A stretch of 64,000 nt of DNA, from positions 1 to 64,000 of the forward strand of contig NZ_BMTP01000021.1 of assembly GCF_014649735.1 (NCBI RefSeq). Direction: 5' to 3'. The translations under genes and the position numbers were made by a program. Positions within the stretch are counted from its first letter, which is position 1, and every line of letters starts with the position of its first letter. Below are positions 16,689-26,289 of the stretch, one piece after another. The notes under the pieces are model-generated. The model saw only the letters and a list, made by a program, of their open reading frames with translations. It was not told the DNA's origin and ran no database searches. Source of the stretch: Streptomyces lavendofoliae. Lineage in GTDB: Bacteria; Actinomycetota; Actinomycetes; Streptomycetales; Streptomycetaceae.

Positions 16689-17915
16689 ATGACGGACACA
16701 ACCACCGCAGCGGACCGAACACCCCCCGCACGGTTCTGGGCGCTCGACGACCTGCGGGGCCTGGAATTCGACCCTCTGCTGGCCGAACTGTTGCGCGATG
16801 AGCCCGTGGCGCGCATCCGGCTGCCCCACGGCGACGGGGAGGCCTGGCTCGTCACACGGTACGAGGACGTCAGGATGGTCACCTCCGATCCGCGCTTCAG
16901 CCGCAGCGCGCTGGTTCACCGCCGGCGGACGGCCACCCGGATGACCGGACACACGGTCGCCTCGCACGCCGGGCTGAACTATGCCGATCCACCGGATCAC
17001 ACCCGGATGAAGAAGATCGTCGCCAAGGTCTTCACCTTGCAGAGCATGAAGCGGCTGCGGCCCCTGGCGCAGGCGACCGCTGACCGTCTGCTCGACGAGG
17101 TGGAACTGCACGGCGCCCCGGCAGACCTCATGGCCCTCTTCCATGGGCCCTTCCCCCTTGCCGTGGTCAGCGATCTGATCGGCGTTCCGGAGGAGGAGAG
17201 GCCACGGCTGGCTGCCTGGCCCGACCTGGTTCTGTCGGCCGGACCAGGCCCGGAGACCAGCCGACAGGCCAAGGCTCAGCTGACCGCCTACATCCTCGAG
17301 CTGTTGCAGCGCCGCCGCCGCGAACCCCGCGAGGACCTGGCTACGGTGCTCGCCGAGGCGATGGACAGCGGCGAGATGAGCGAGGAAGAGGCAGTCTCCG
17401 TCACCACCGCGATCCAGGTCAGCGCCGCCCACGCGGTCCGCAACAACAGCGCCAACATGGTGTACGCCCTCCTCACGCACCCTGAACACCTCGCTCGGCT
17501 CCGCGCCGAACCGCAAGCGATCCCCCGGGCGGTTGACGAGCTGCTGCGCTACATCCCGCACCGCAACGGGGTGGGCCTGCCACGGGTCGCCGTAGAGGAC
17601 ACCAAGGTCGGCGACGTCGTGATCCGCGCCGGTGAGGTGGTGTATGCGTCGTATCTCGCCGCCAACTGGGATCCGCAGGTCTTTCCCCACCCGGACACCA
17701 TCGACTTCGACCGGCCGCCCATGGCCCACATGGCCTTCGGGCACGGCGTGCACCACTGCATCGGCGCCTCGCTTGCCCGCATGGAACTGGAAATGATCGT
17801 CTCCAGCCTGCTGAACCGGTTCCCCGGCCTGCGTCTGGCCGTAGAGCCTCAGGAGATGATCTGGCAGCGCAAGGGGCTGATCCGTGGCCCGCAAACCCTC
17901 CCGGTCGCCTGGTAG
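16689..17915 (+). CDS. Cytochrome P450, CYP158A-like
   Basis: The 408-aa cytosolic P450 has the heme-ligating C357 in FGHGVHHCIGASLARME and the ExxR Glu-Leu-Leu-Arg. The I-helix lacks the normal Ala-Gly-x-Asp/Glu-Thr oxygen-activating motif and reads SAAHAVRNNSANMVYALL. The second P450 in this window (47590-48795) has HAVRNHTSNMVYLLLT at the same place. CYP158A enzymes, which couple flaviolin to biflaviolin, are known to lack that Thr, so this is most likely a CYP158A-type phenol-coupling oxidase. No ferredoxin gene is adjacent. The substrate link to the polyketide operon 30 kb away is inference. Confidence 0.88.
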   Translation: MTDTTTAADRTPPARFWALDDLRGLEFDPLLAELLRDEPVARIRLPHGDGEAWLVTRYEDVRMVTSDPRFSRSALVHRRRTATRMTGHTVASHAGLNYADPPDHTRMKKIVAKVFTLQSMKRLRPLAQATADRLLDEVELHGAPADLMALFHGPFPLAVVSDLIGVPEEERPRLAAWPDLVLSAGPGPETSRQAKAQLTAYILELLQRRRREPREDLATVLAEAMDSGEMSEEEAVSVTTAIQVSAAHAVRNNSANMVYALLTHPEHLARLRAEPQAIPRAVDELLRYIPHRNGVGLPRVAVEDTKVGDVVIRAGEVVYASYLAANWDPQVFPHPDTIDFDRPPMAHMAFGHGVHHCIGASLARMELEMIVSSLLNRFPGLRLAVEPQEMIWQRKGLIRGPQTLPVAW

Positions 17916-18154
17916 ACCGCACACCGGCCGCCCCGACGGACGCACCTCCCGATGAGCTTCGGACCGGAAGGCCGGCGGAGGGCGGAAGAGCAGCCGTCTT
18001 ACCCGGCTCGTTACGGCACCCGAACCCCATCCTCGGCCGAAGGCGGGCCGCGACATCGACGACGACCCGCCGGGGCTCCGCCGGGTGCGTCTCATTGATC
18101 AGCTCCCTGTCCTGTCACGACGCGCTGAACGCCGGCAGGGTTCGTCGTCACTCC

Positions 18155-18730
18155 TCAGCCATAGGGTCCCCAGCGGCATTCCCGGGGGTCGTACGCGTAC
18201 CGGGGCAGGCCCGATGGCGCTGGTGCGGAACGGGCGGCCGTCGTCGTCGATGCGCACAGTGCCCTTGCGGCCCTGGGAGGACCAGTCCAGCTCCGGTACC
18301 AGCGGCAGCCGCACGAGCGGGGTTGTGCCGAGACCCGGTAGGGCATGCGCACGGCCGGGATCGGCGTGCCGGAGTCGTTCCCGGCGGCCGCGCGGGCGAT
18401 GGGGCGGTCCTTGTCCAGGTCCGCGGCGAAGTACCGGGGAGTGAGCGAGCCGCCGCAGCCCTGGTCCATGGCGTAGGCGCTGCCCCCGGCCGGCGCCGTA
18501 CGGCCGACCACGCGCACGCCCAGCACCTCCAGCACGACGGCCGTGTCGTTGCGCCCCTGCACCGACAGCCGCACGAACGTCTCGCCGCCGTGCACCGCGC
18601 TCCGCGTCGCCGCCCAGGGGGGCGCCGCGTCCTGCGGGGCCGGGGGAGGGGGGACCTGCCCCGGCGGCTTGGCGATGACGTGGTCGTAACCGCAACCGGC
18701 TGCCAGGCACGAGAGTTGACGGACCAGGTG
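18155..18730 (-). pseudogene. Conserved actinomycete protein, C-terminal region, frameshifted
   Basis: Leftward reading gives a plausible protein: AVHGGETFVRLSVQGRNDTA, VLEVLGVRVVGRTAPAG and CGGSLTPRYFAADLDKDRP in one frame. It then shifts near 18310 to give ELDWSSQGRKGTVRIDDDG and RPFRTSAI, and shifts back near 18220 to end PRYAYDPRECRWGPYG. This order matches the C-terminal part of a streptomycete family that often carries an N-terminal helix-turn-helix; that N-terminal part is not visible. The two compensating shifts imply decay or sequence errors. Exact function is unknown. Confidence 0.55.
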
Positions 18731-18829
18731 AGCGGCAATCCGGGCGGGCTGGCCGCCGCCGGCCGGGGCGGATGTCGCGCCGGGCGGGCGAGAGGTGCCC
18801 GGCTTCCTCCTCGGGGTGGCGGAGCCCGA

Positions 18830-19398
18830 AGGCCGCAGCGGGCACGGTTCTCACGGCACCGGCCGCCGGCGCCGCGCCGAAGGCCGCCGGCTCCGAGTTC
18901 CTGTCGGCGTCCCAGATGCCGCCGCACCCGACGTCGTCCCGGACCGCCGGGCCGGTCACCGATCCCGGAGCAACTCGGCTTCCGCGTGAGCACGGAGGGT
19001 GTGCCCGCCTACGACTACCGGCACCGGGCGTTCCGGACCGACCTGGAAACCAGCGCCGTACAGCTGACCGTCGTGGCGGGCACGGCCGCCCAGGCCGAGG
19101 CCTTGGCGAAGCACTACGACGACCTGATCCGCATCTGCGCCGACCGCATAGAGGAGTCCTCGCCCGACGTCGAGGCCGGGGGCCGGGACTACGGCAGGCT
19201 GCCGGTCGAGGAGGGCGCCCGCGTCCGCGGCCTGCACACCGAGACGTCCTGGGGCCCCACCGACATCGCCCTGCTGTGGGTCGGGTGGGACGGCAGGACC
19301 GTCACCGTCGCGGAGTGGGGACAGATGGGCGACTTCGGGAACGCGCCGTGGCCGCCTTCAAGCAGACCACGAGCGCGGCAGTCGCCAAGCTGTGCTGA
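18830..19398 (+). pseudogene. Secreted/lipoprotein-like gene, frameshifted
   Basis: Three frames join into one protein: SEFLSASQMPPHPTSSRTAG, then LGFRVSTEGVPAYDYRHRAF with LTVVAGTAAQAEALAKHYDD and ARVRGLHTETSWGPTDIALL, then VAAFKQTTSAAVAKLC at the end. Shifts fall near 18965 and 19345. The pattern resembles sensor-like extracellular domains of actinomycete lipoproteins, and no lipobox was located. It lies back to back with the broken gene at 18155-18730. Confidence 0.55.
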
Positions 19399-19845
19399 CC
19401 GGGCGGCCACCGGAAGAGGCCGGGGCCGTCCTCCCGCCACAGGGGCGGAAGGCCCCACTGATCGATCAGGCCCCGGGCGGGACCGTCGTACTTCGGCCAC
19501 GTTCCCCCGGGCACCACTCCTGGGGGACCGCCGCCCTCGGCCCTTCGCCGCCGCGTACGGGGATTCGCAGCCGGCCACCGGCACATCGTCCGATCTCCGG
19601 CCGTCTCCGGCCGCCAGGTTCAGCCCCGCCTGCGTTTCCGTGGCGAACGGCAGGATGTTGACCGGCGGCCAAGGGCCGGCCCATACGGAGCGGTGACCTG
19701 CCCCGCCCAGCAGCGCGGTGGCGACACAGCATCCGCACGGCAGCAGGACAACGGCGGGGTGGACCAACGTGCGCGGGGCCTGCTCTGACCGGCTCACCTC
19801 GCGGCGATCCGAATACTGCTCCGGGCATGAGCCGGCGGGCGGCCC
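19399..19845. other. Intergenic, no gene recognised
   Basis: This 447-base gap between two convergent units has only compositionally biased open frames. Confidence 0.3.
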
Positions 19846-20403
19846 CTATCGCTGCCAAAGGAAGGCGGCCTCGCTACAGGGGCGGCAGTGGAAGACGTAG
19901 CCGAGGCCGCCTCCGCCGAAGTTGGCGGAGGTGGCGAAGTCGGCTCCCTCTTCGAATTCGGCCGTGAAGGACATGGGGGCGCCGCAGGAGGGACAGCCGG
20001 GAGTCTCGTCACCTTGGAGCCAGTCGGGTTCGCCACCCAGTCGGCCCAGCACCGGCTCCGCGGTCGGGGTGTCGGCGGGGTGGGGGCGCAGGGCGGTCAC
20101 CGCACCGAGCAGCGTCTCTCCGTCGGCGGGGACGGTGGCCGCCGACAGCCGACCTTCGAACACAAACGCGCGGTTGGCACCGGCGGTGGCGTCCCAGTCG
20201 TCGCACAGGCCCGGGTTGTTCTGGCAGAGGAAGACAGCGATCACGCCCGGATCGAGGGGCAGATGAGCGAAGAACAGCATGGCCCCGCCGCATTCGCGGC
20301 ACCTCGGCCAGACGAACCCGTCCGGGACGAGGGGCACTCCCCCCGTGCGCAGTTCGGGAGCGTCAGCTACGGCCTTCCCGCCGTGTATCAGCAGCATGGA
20401 CAA
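19846..20403 (-). CDS. Conserved hypothetical protein with two CxxC motifs
   Basis: The 185-aa protein opens MSMLLIHGGKAVADAPELRT. It contains two zinc-ribbon-like pairs, CRECGG and CPSCGA, and a final CRPC. The middle segment (LFFAHLPLDPGVIAVFLCQN) resembles DUF1963/YwqG-like proteins that begin with a Cys-rich recognition of their own N-terminus. It is probably cytosolic and metal-binding. The function is unknown. Confidence 0.7.
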   Translation of the reverse strand: MSMLLIHGGKAVADAPELRTGGVPLVPDGFVWPRCRECGGAMLFFAHLPLDPGVIAVFLCQNNPGLCDDWDATAGANRAFVFEGRLSAATVPADGETLLGAVTALRPHPADTPTAEPVLGRLGGEPDWLQGDETPGCPSCGAPMSFTAEFEEGADFATSANFGGGGLGYVFHCRPCSEAAFLWQR

Positions 20404-20546
20404 AGCCTAGGCGCAGCCTTTCCCCACTCCGACCGGGGGACCGGGCACTGCCGGGCCACACTGATCGTCGCGGAGCGGGCCACCGATCTCCACCTCCAGG
20501 CCCGCCGCCGCGAGAGGCTGACCCCGGCAGCGTAGATGCAGGGGCA

Positions 20547-21149
20547 ATGCTGCCGGGCCGCGGCCTCGCCCGGCAGGAGTACACCCTCGGCGCCACCTGG
20601 AGCCGGCGTACGACTTCAGTGGCGACAACGGATCACGGCATCACCGCGGCCCTTCTGACGAACCTCACCGTCAACGCGCTGCGCAACGCGCGCCGTGCCG
20701 GCGTTTCCCTGGAGGAGCAGGCGTATCTCGCCGATCAGGCCGTCTAGGAGTACGAAGGCAGGCGCTCCGCACCGACCCTCCTGCTGCGCTTCGACCTGGT
20801 CACCGGCCGAGCGCACGCCGTCGACGCCGGTTCTCCGCAGTTGTTCCGCCTGCGGCACGGCATGGTGCAACGTGTTGTCTTCGATGCACAGATGCCGCTG
20901 GGGATGTTCGAGGATTCCGAGACCTGGTCAGTAGCGGCGTGCACGGGTCGGCCTCGCACGACGACGGCGCCGCTTTCGGTGAGCGGGGCCCTGAGGGAGA
21001 CCATCGCTGCGGCCGGCAGGTCCCGCCCGTACGACGCGGCGCGTGCCGTCGTCGACGGGCTGACGCAGCACCACTCCGGGGAACTGCCTGCTGACGCGGC
21101 GGTCGTGTGCCTGGACCGGTGGGGAAGGCAGAGGCACCCGGAGGGATAG
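20547..21149 (+). pseudogene. SpoIIE-type PP2C phosphatase remnant
   Basis: One frame across the segment reads HGITAALLTNLTVNALRNAR, LEEQAYLADQAV, an in-frame TAG at 20745, then EYEGRRSAPTLLLRFDLVTG, VDAGSPQLFRLRHG and QMPLGMFEDSE, ending ELPADAAVVCLDRWG. These are the successive motifs of the C-terminal half of RsbU/SpoIIE-like Ser/Thr phosphatases. The N-terminal metal-binding motif, sensor domains and the region between MFEDSE and the tail are missing or scrambled. It lies near an intact phosphatase (22981-24612) and may be a decayed relative. Confidence 0.7.
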
Positions 21150-21220
21150 CGTTCAGGGGGCTGCGCCCGCCTCGTCCACCTCATGGGGCGGCTGGGCGCG
21201 GCAGCCGCCCGATGCGACCG

Positions 21221-21760
21221 TCATCGTGCCTGGCGCAGCGCACCGTCCACTGGGGGATCAGAGAATTTCCGGCCTTCGGGGGTGGCCGACACGGCGCGTG
21301 CGAAGGCGGTGAGCCCGCTGAGAAGCTCCCCGCGCCGATCGGCGGCCATGCCGACGAGAATGTCGTGGATCGCCCGCGTGCGCTGGTCCAGCAGTGCGTC
21401 CACGGCCTCGTGACCTCGTCGGGTCAGGAACAGACAGATCTCCCGCCGGCTGGCGGGCTGCACCTCCCGGCGCAGTAGTCCCGCTGCTTCCAGCCGGTCG
21501 CACAGTCTGCTTGTCGCGGGCATGGTCGTGCCGACCTGTTCGGCGAGGTGTGTGAGGTTGACACCGGGGGAGCGTTGCGCGCTCACCAGCGCCTGCCACT
21601 GGAGAGCGGACAACCTCGGTGGCGCTGTGGCGCGCGTGGCGCCCGACCACGTGGTTACCAGGGCTTCCGTAGCTTCCGCCACCATGCGGGCCACGTCGTA
21701 CAGAGGTTCATCGGACGACGCCGGATATCTCACTGAGCCGCCGCTTTCGCACGTATGCAT
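21221..21760 (-). CDS. MarR family transcriptional regulator
   Basis: The 179-aa protein starts at ATG 21760 following GAGGAAG. It has the MarR winged helix: LSALQWQALVSAQRSPGVNL, LAEQVGTTMPATSRLCDRLE, then wing residues LLRREVQPASRREICLFLT. Flanking helices would form the dimer. The local context (STAS and PP2C genes) suggests a role in stress signalling, but its targets are unknown. MarR proteins usually repress adjacent genes and respond to phenolic ligands. Confidence 0.9.
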   Translation of the reverse strand: MHTCESGGSVRYPASSDEPLYDVARMVAEATEALVTTWSGATRATAPPRLSALQWQALVSAQRSPGVNLTHLAEQVGTTMPATSRLCDRLEAAGLLRREVQPASRREICLFLTRRGHEAVDALLDQRTRAIHDILVGMAADRRGELLSGLTAFARAVSATPEGRKFSDPPVDGALRQAR

Positions 21761-22115
21761 GTCTTCCTCACAAATGTACGCGCCAGAAGCGGTGAGGAAA
21801 GCGTCTTCGGCGCACTCTTTCCGGCAGCGGTGGACTTGGCTCCCCGAGCGGGTCGGGGAACTCTCCGCATTCAGCCGACGGAGCGGGTCAGCGCGGGTCA
21901 GCGGCCTGGCGGACGACGCCCGGAAGCTCTCCTCGTCGGGCGGCTCATCTCAGGCCCGCCCTGGACGCGTCCGTCCGTCAACGTGCCGCCGGCGGAACGA
22001 CGCCGCTGGGCACAGGAGAATCTCTCGCCGAGGGAGGACGCCGGGCGAGCTGGAGCCCAGGACGCCCGGAGGGGGCGGGGTCGCGTCGGTGCGGACCTCC
22101 CGCCATGGCTGCCGA
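21761..22115. other. Intergenic, no gene recognised
   Basis: This 355-base gap lies between two leftward genes and presumably contains the marR-type promoter. No features could be fixed. Confidence 0.3.
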
Positions 22116-22502
22116 CTACGTCGCCGGGGCGGCGCAGGACCCGTGCCCTACGGTTCGACCGGTGACCCGCCGACCGGGCGGCACCTCGCCGGCATCGTCG
22201 GCCGCGGCGAGCAGTTCGTAGGCTCCGGTGATGTGCAGCAGGTCGGACGGCTGCTCCTGAAGCCCGACCACCTCCAGGCGACCGGCCTCCGACTGCATGC
22301 GGCGGCGTAGACGCAGCAGCAGATTCAGACCGCTGGAGTCCATGAAGCTCACCCCTGACAGGTCCAGGCGCAGGGTGCCGCCGAAGGGGGCGACGAGGGC
22401 GGCCTCATCGACCGCCGGTGCGGTCACCATGTCCACTTCCCCGACGACTTCGATCAGCGTCAGATCGGGATGATGTTCGACGGTTACGGTGAAAGCGTGC
22501 AC
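22116..22502 (-). CDS. STAS-domain anti-sigma factor antagonist
   Basis: The 128-aa protein starts at GTG 22502 with GGGGCGGA upstream; the longer frame above it is not protein-like. The STAS fold is visible: TVTVEHHPDLTLIEVVGEVD, then LRLDLSGVSFMDSSGLNLLL, then LEVVGLQEQPSDLLHITGAY. The MDSSG serines are the expected phosphorylation site. In the partner-switching model the dephosphorylated protein binds an anti-sigma kinase and releases a sigma factor. The PP2C phosphatase at 22981 is divergent from it and a likely partner. Confidence 0.9.
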   Translation of the reverse strand: MHAFTVTVEHHPDLTLIEVVGEVDMVTAPAVDEAALVAPFGGTLRLDLSGVSFMDSSGLNLLLRLRRRMQSEAGRLEVVGLQEQPSDLLHITGAYELLAAADDAGEVPPGRRVTGRTVGHGSCAAPAT

Positions 22503-22980
22503 GGTCCGCCCCCTAAGCCAAGGGGTCGAGCCCAAAACGGCGGATTCCGGAGGGCCGGCGCCGTCAAGCGTGCGGCATACGGCCGCACACAGCCGAGTAA
22601 GGCGCCCGTACCGCGCCCCGGCCACTGAAGTGGCCCAGCAAGGACGGCTCGGGATCTCCCACCAGACCAGGCTGGCGTCCTCCCAGCATGGCACAGAACG
22701 CTTGCCCCCCGTCAACTATCGGCCCACTCACCGCCTGTGGGGTCGGGGACGGTGTGGCGGCGATTGGGCCGAGTCGCGGATGCAGAGACTCCTGAATCCC
22801 GGTTACGAGGACGCGAGGGCTTCCGAATCGCCGTTACGGCGGGCCGTCAGCGTGTCGAGAACGCGCTGCCTCGTGCGACATGCCCGCCTTGCATCATCCC
22901 TCCGACTTCGGGAACACTCTTACCAGAAAGCAATAGTTGTCCTGAGTGAAGATTGAGGGCCCCGCGAGGGAATCCGCACC
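22503..22980. other. Divergent promoter region between STAS and phosphatase genes
   Basis: This 478-base gap should hold promoters for the leftward STAS gene and the rightward phosphatase. No operator or small gene could be defined. Confidence 0.35.
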
Positions 22981-24612
22981 GTGCGAAATGATCAGCGAGG
23001 TCCGTCAAGTCCCGTAGAGGACTCCACCATCGGTGCGCGGGACCAGGTGGCGGCCGGCGCCGCGTTGATCATCAGCGCTGACGGCCTGGTCGTCGAGCGT
23101 AACGCGGCGGCGGCAGCCCTGATGCCCGAAATCGTCGTCGGTGAGACGGCGACGGGAGGTCTGCCCGCATGGCTGACCGCCTCTGCACCCGGTGACGTGC
23201 GGGGGTGGATCGGCGACCGGTCCTTCGTCGCGCACCGCCTTGCGCTCCAGGGCGGGTTCACCCGCTGGTGGCTGGTGGACGACACCGACCACGGCCTCGC
23301 ACTCCGGCAGCTGACCGCAGAACGGGAACATACGCGGTTCCTCATAGAGGCGTCCACCTCCCTGCTGTCCACCCTGAATCCGGAGCGGTGCATGGAGGTC
23401 ACGGCCCGCCTGGCGGCGAAGCATCTCGCCGATGCCGCCGTCGTTGTCGCTCCGGTGGCAGGCCGCCGGCTACCGATGGTCCTGTGCACCGACGGTGAGC
23501 GCGTGGAGCATCGGTCCATGCCGCGCGATCCCGCGACGGTGCCCGGACTGGCAGAGGCGCTGCGCGGTTTTCCACCCCTCCCGTCCCGCTGGATAGACCC
23601 CGCCTCGGCGCCGGAGTGGGTCGTCCCCGAGGGCTTCGGCGCTGTCGGTTCACTGGTCGTCATGCCGCTGCCCGGTCCGGGAGTACCGGCCGGCGCTCTG
23701 CTGCTCTTGCGCTCGAGCGGGGGTACAACCTTCAGCGACAGCGAGGAGGAGTGTGCCGTGCTGTTCGCCACCCGGGCCGGCGCGGCGCTGTCCGCAGCGC
23801 GACTCTACGCCGAGCAGGCGGCGATCACCGACGTCCTCATGCGCGATCTTCTTCCTCCGCAGTTGCCGAAGCTCGAGGGCGTGGAGATGGCTGCGGGCTA
23901 TCGAACCTCGGGGGACGGTGAACGGGTGGGAGGGGACTTCTACGACATTCACCACACCGACGGCGAAGTGGGCTCCGGGCCCGGTGCGCTGGTGGTGCTT
24001 GGCGATGTGTGCGGCAAGGGCCTGGAAGCCGCGGTCCTCACCGGCAAGATCCGCAACACCCTGCACGCGCTGCTGCCGATGGCGGACGATCATCACCGGA
24101 TGCTGACGCTGCTCAACCGAGCGCTGCTCACCTCCCACCACACCCGGTTCGCCACCATGGTCCTGGCTTCGGTCACCCGATCCGGAGGCGGAGCACGGTT
24201 GCGGTTGACCAGCGCCGGCCATCCGGCTCCGCTGATCGTCCGTCACGACGGCACCGTGGAGGAGACCGACACTCGCGGCTCGCTCATCGGTGTCCTGCCC
24301 ACGCTCACCTCCAGGACCACCGAGGTCACCTTGGCGCCGGGGGAGACCTGCCTGCTGTTCACCGATGGCATCCCTGAGGCGAAGGGAGGCCCCATGGGGG
24401 ACGAGCTGTTCGGTGAAGCCCGCCTCGAACGAGCCCTGGCACAGTGCGCGGGCATGCCCGCTGCGGCAGTCGTCGAGCGTGTCCAGATGCTCGCCTCCGA
24501 GTGGGTCGGCGACGGCAAGCACGACGACATGGCCCTGGTGGCGATCACCGCCCCCGGCGGCACTCACCTGACAGCAGTGGACGGAACCACGCCAGGCAGG
24601 TACACAGGATGA
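22981..24612 (+). CDS. PP2C/SpoIIE-type serine phosphatase with sensor domains
   Basis: The 543-aa protein begins at GTG 22981. Residues about 20-110 form a PAS-like segment (LIISADGLVVERNAAAAALM), 120-285 a GAF domain and 290-525 the PP2C/SpoIIE catalytic domain. Metal-binding motifs GGDFYD, GDVCGKG, TDGIPEA and DDMAL are all present, so it should be active. It is expected to dephosphorylate STAS anti-anti-sigma factors such as those encoded nearby (22116, 25786, 26183). Its stop overlaps the ATG of the next gene (ATGA), indicating translational coupling with the B12-binding protein. Confidence 0.92.
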   Translation: MRNDQRGPSSPVEDSTIGARDQVAAGAALIISADGLVVERNAAAAALMPEIVVGETATGGLPAWLTASAPGDVRGWIGDRSFVAHRLALQGGFTRWWLVDDTDHGLALRQLTAEREHTRFLIEASTSLLSTLNPERCMEVTARLAAKHLADAAVVVAPVAGRRLPMVLCTDGERVEHRSMPRDPATVPGLAEALRGFPPLPSRWIDPASAPEWVVPEGFGAVGSLVVMPLPGPGVPAGALLLLRSSGGTTFSDSEEECAVLFATRAGAALSAARLYAEQAAITDVLMRDLLPPQLPKLEGVEMAAGYRTSGDGERVGGDFYDIHHTDGEVGSGPGALVVLGDVCGKGLEAAVLTGKIRNTLHALLPMADDHHRMLTLLNRALLTSHHTRFATMVLASVTRSGGGARLRLTSAGHPAPLIVRHDGTVEETDTRGSLIGVLPTLTSRTTEVTLAPGETCLLFTDGIPEAKGGPMGDELFGEARLERALAQCAGMPAAAVVERVQMLASEWVGDGKHDDMALVAITAPGGTHLTAVDGTTPGRYTG

Positions 24613-25789
24613 CCGCTCCGACGTCCGTTCACTGGTTGCCGGACGATCCGGCGGACAGTTCGCCGCCCCTGTTCGCACCGGGCACCCCTGTCGGCCCCCC
24701 AGGCGCCGGAGCGGGCGGAGCCGGCCAGTGTGCGGGTCGGGAAACTGTGGAGCGCCGTGGCCGCAGGGGACGAGTATTCCGCTCTGGACACGGTCCGCAA
24801 CGCCCTGGACGCGGGCCTGGACAGCGAGGCGATACTGCTGGACGTGATCGGCACCGTGCAGCACCGGGTCGGTGTCGAGTGGGCCGCGAACCGCACGTCG
24901 GTCGCGGAGGAGCATGGGGCGACCGCCATCAACGACCGCGCCGTCGCCTCCCTCCCTCAGCACCGTGCGGAGACGGTCCGCGGCCGTATCACCGTCGCGT
25001 GCGTGGACCGCGAGTGGCACGCCATGCCCGCCCGCCTGCTGGCCGAGGTCCTCCGCCTGCGCGGCTGGCACGTCGACTGCCTCGGAGCCCAGGTGCCGTC
25101 GGCCCACCTGATCGCCCACCTGCACCGGACCGGGGCCGACGTCGTCGCGTTGTCCGGCTCCCTGCCCACCCGGCTGCCCACCGCACACGCCGTCATCACC
25201 GCCTGTCAGTCTGCCGGTACCCCCGTCATCGTCGGCGGCGCCGCCTTCGGCCCCGGCGGGCGCTACGCCCGGCGTCTGGGCGCCCGGGGGTGGGCCCCGG
25301 ACGCCCGGGCCGCCGCCGACCGGCTCGCGCAGGGCCTGCCGCTGCCGGACGGCGCCCGCCGGGCCACCGCCACGCTTCCCCACCTGCTCGACCAGGAGTA
25401 CACCCTGGTAAAGCGCAATGCCCGCCAATTGGTGCGAGGGACCTTCACGGGCCTGGCAGACCGCCATCCGGCGATGGGCGTACAGCGACGAGCAGCGTGG
25501 ACGCACCGCGGAGGACCTGGCGCACATCGTCGACTTCCTCGCCGCCGCCCTCTACGTCGACGACACCGGGCTGTTCACCGGCTTCGTGACCTGGACCGCC
25601 GGCATCCTCACCGCCCGAAGGGTGTCCGCTGCCGCACTCCTGCCCGGCCTGGATCTCCTGCATGAGCAACTGCGCGACTTCCCTCGCGCGCAAGCCTTCC
25701 TCGCCCACGGCCGCACCGCCCCACCTGCGCGGCGATCCGCCCCGCCTGCTGAGACCGCCGCGACCACACGCAACGGAAGCCCCGGATGA
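24609..25789 (+). pseudogene. B12-binding-domain sensor protein, frameshifted
   Basis: ATG 24609 overlaps the phosphatase stop, but the conserved protein appears one frame later from about 24700 (VRVGKLWSAVAAGDEYSALD). This is a cobalamin-protein helical cap followed by a Rossmann-like B12-binding domain (CVDREWHAMPARLLAEVLRL, DCLGAQVPSAHLI, SGSLPTRLP, VIVGGAAFG). A second shift near 25485, one extra G in GATGGGCGTAC, restores AYSDEQRGRTAEDLAHIVDF to the end. The base-off His is in EWH rather than the classical Asp-x-His-x-x-Gly. The intact protein would be about 390 aa, and may sense B12 or light as an input to the phosphatase. Both shifts lie near short homopolymers. Confidence 0.75.
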
Positions 25790-26289
25790 CCAGCCCCGTC
25801 GATGGTGCGCTCGAACTGCGCGCAACGCCCACCGCATCCGACACGTGCGGACAACCGCGGCCGGGGACCTGGCCTTCGACACGTGCGCGGCCTCTCGCCG
25901 AAGCCACCGGTGTCATCAAGCGCCACCCTCACCTGCGGCACCTCCACCTCCACCCCGGCCTCGCGGAACTCTCCATCTGCGACTCGCTGGGCCTCTCGGC
26001 CCTGCTCCGGATCGAGCGCTTCACCAGCACGGGCGCCCGGCTGCACCTGGACAACCGGTCCCCGGCGCTTGACCGGCTGCTCGCCCTCACCGGGACCTAC
26101 GACCACCTGGTGCGGAAGGCCACCGATGACCAGTCCGTGCCGGACACCCACGTCCACCGCAGAGGGGCGGGAATGACACGGATCAGACACGAACCGGCGC
26201 GCCGTCGAGGCCGCCGTACCCCGCGATGGACGGCATACCGGTCGGCTGGCTCTGTTCCAGGGCCGTCGTCAGCGTCGGGTAGACGCTGA
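25786..26289 (+). pseudogene. STAS-domain protein, frameshifted
   Basis: The ATG overlaps the preceding stop (ATGA). The frame begins MTSPVDGALELRATPTA, but the conserved strand VRTTAAGDLAFDTCAA lies in a second frame (about 25845-25890). The first frame then resumes with LAEATGVIKRHPHLRHLHLH, LAELSICDSLGLSALLRIER and LHLDNRSPALDRLLALTGTY. The Asp-Ser-Leu-Gly-Leu site of STAS anti-anti-sigma proteins is present. The C-terminus runs antisense over the next gene, so the true stop may be earlier (a TGA at 26174-26176 exists in another frame). Third member of a coupled phosphatase - B12 sensor - STAS unit. Confidence 0.7.
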
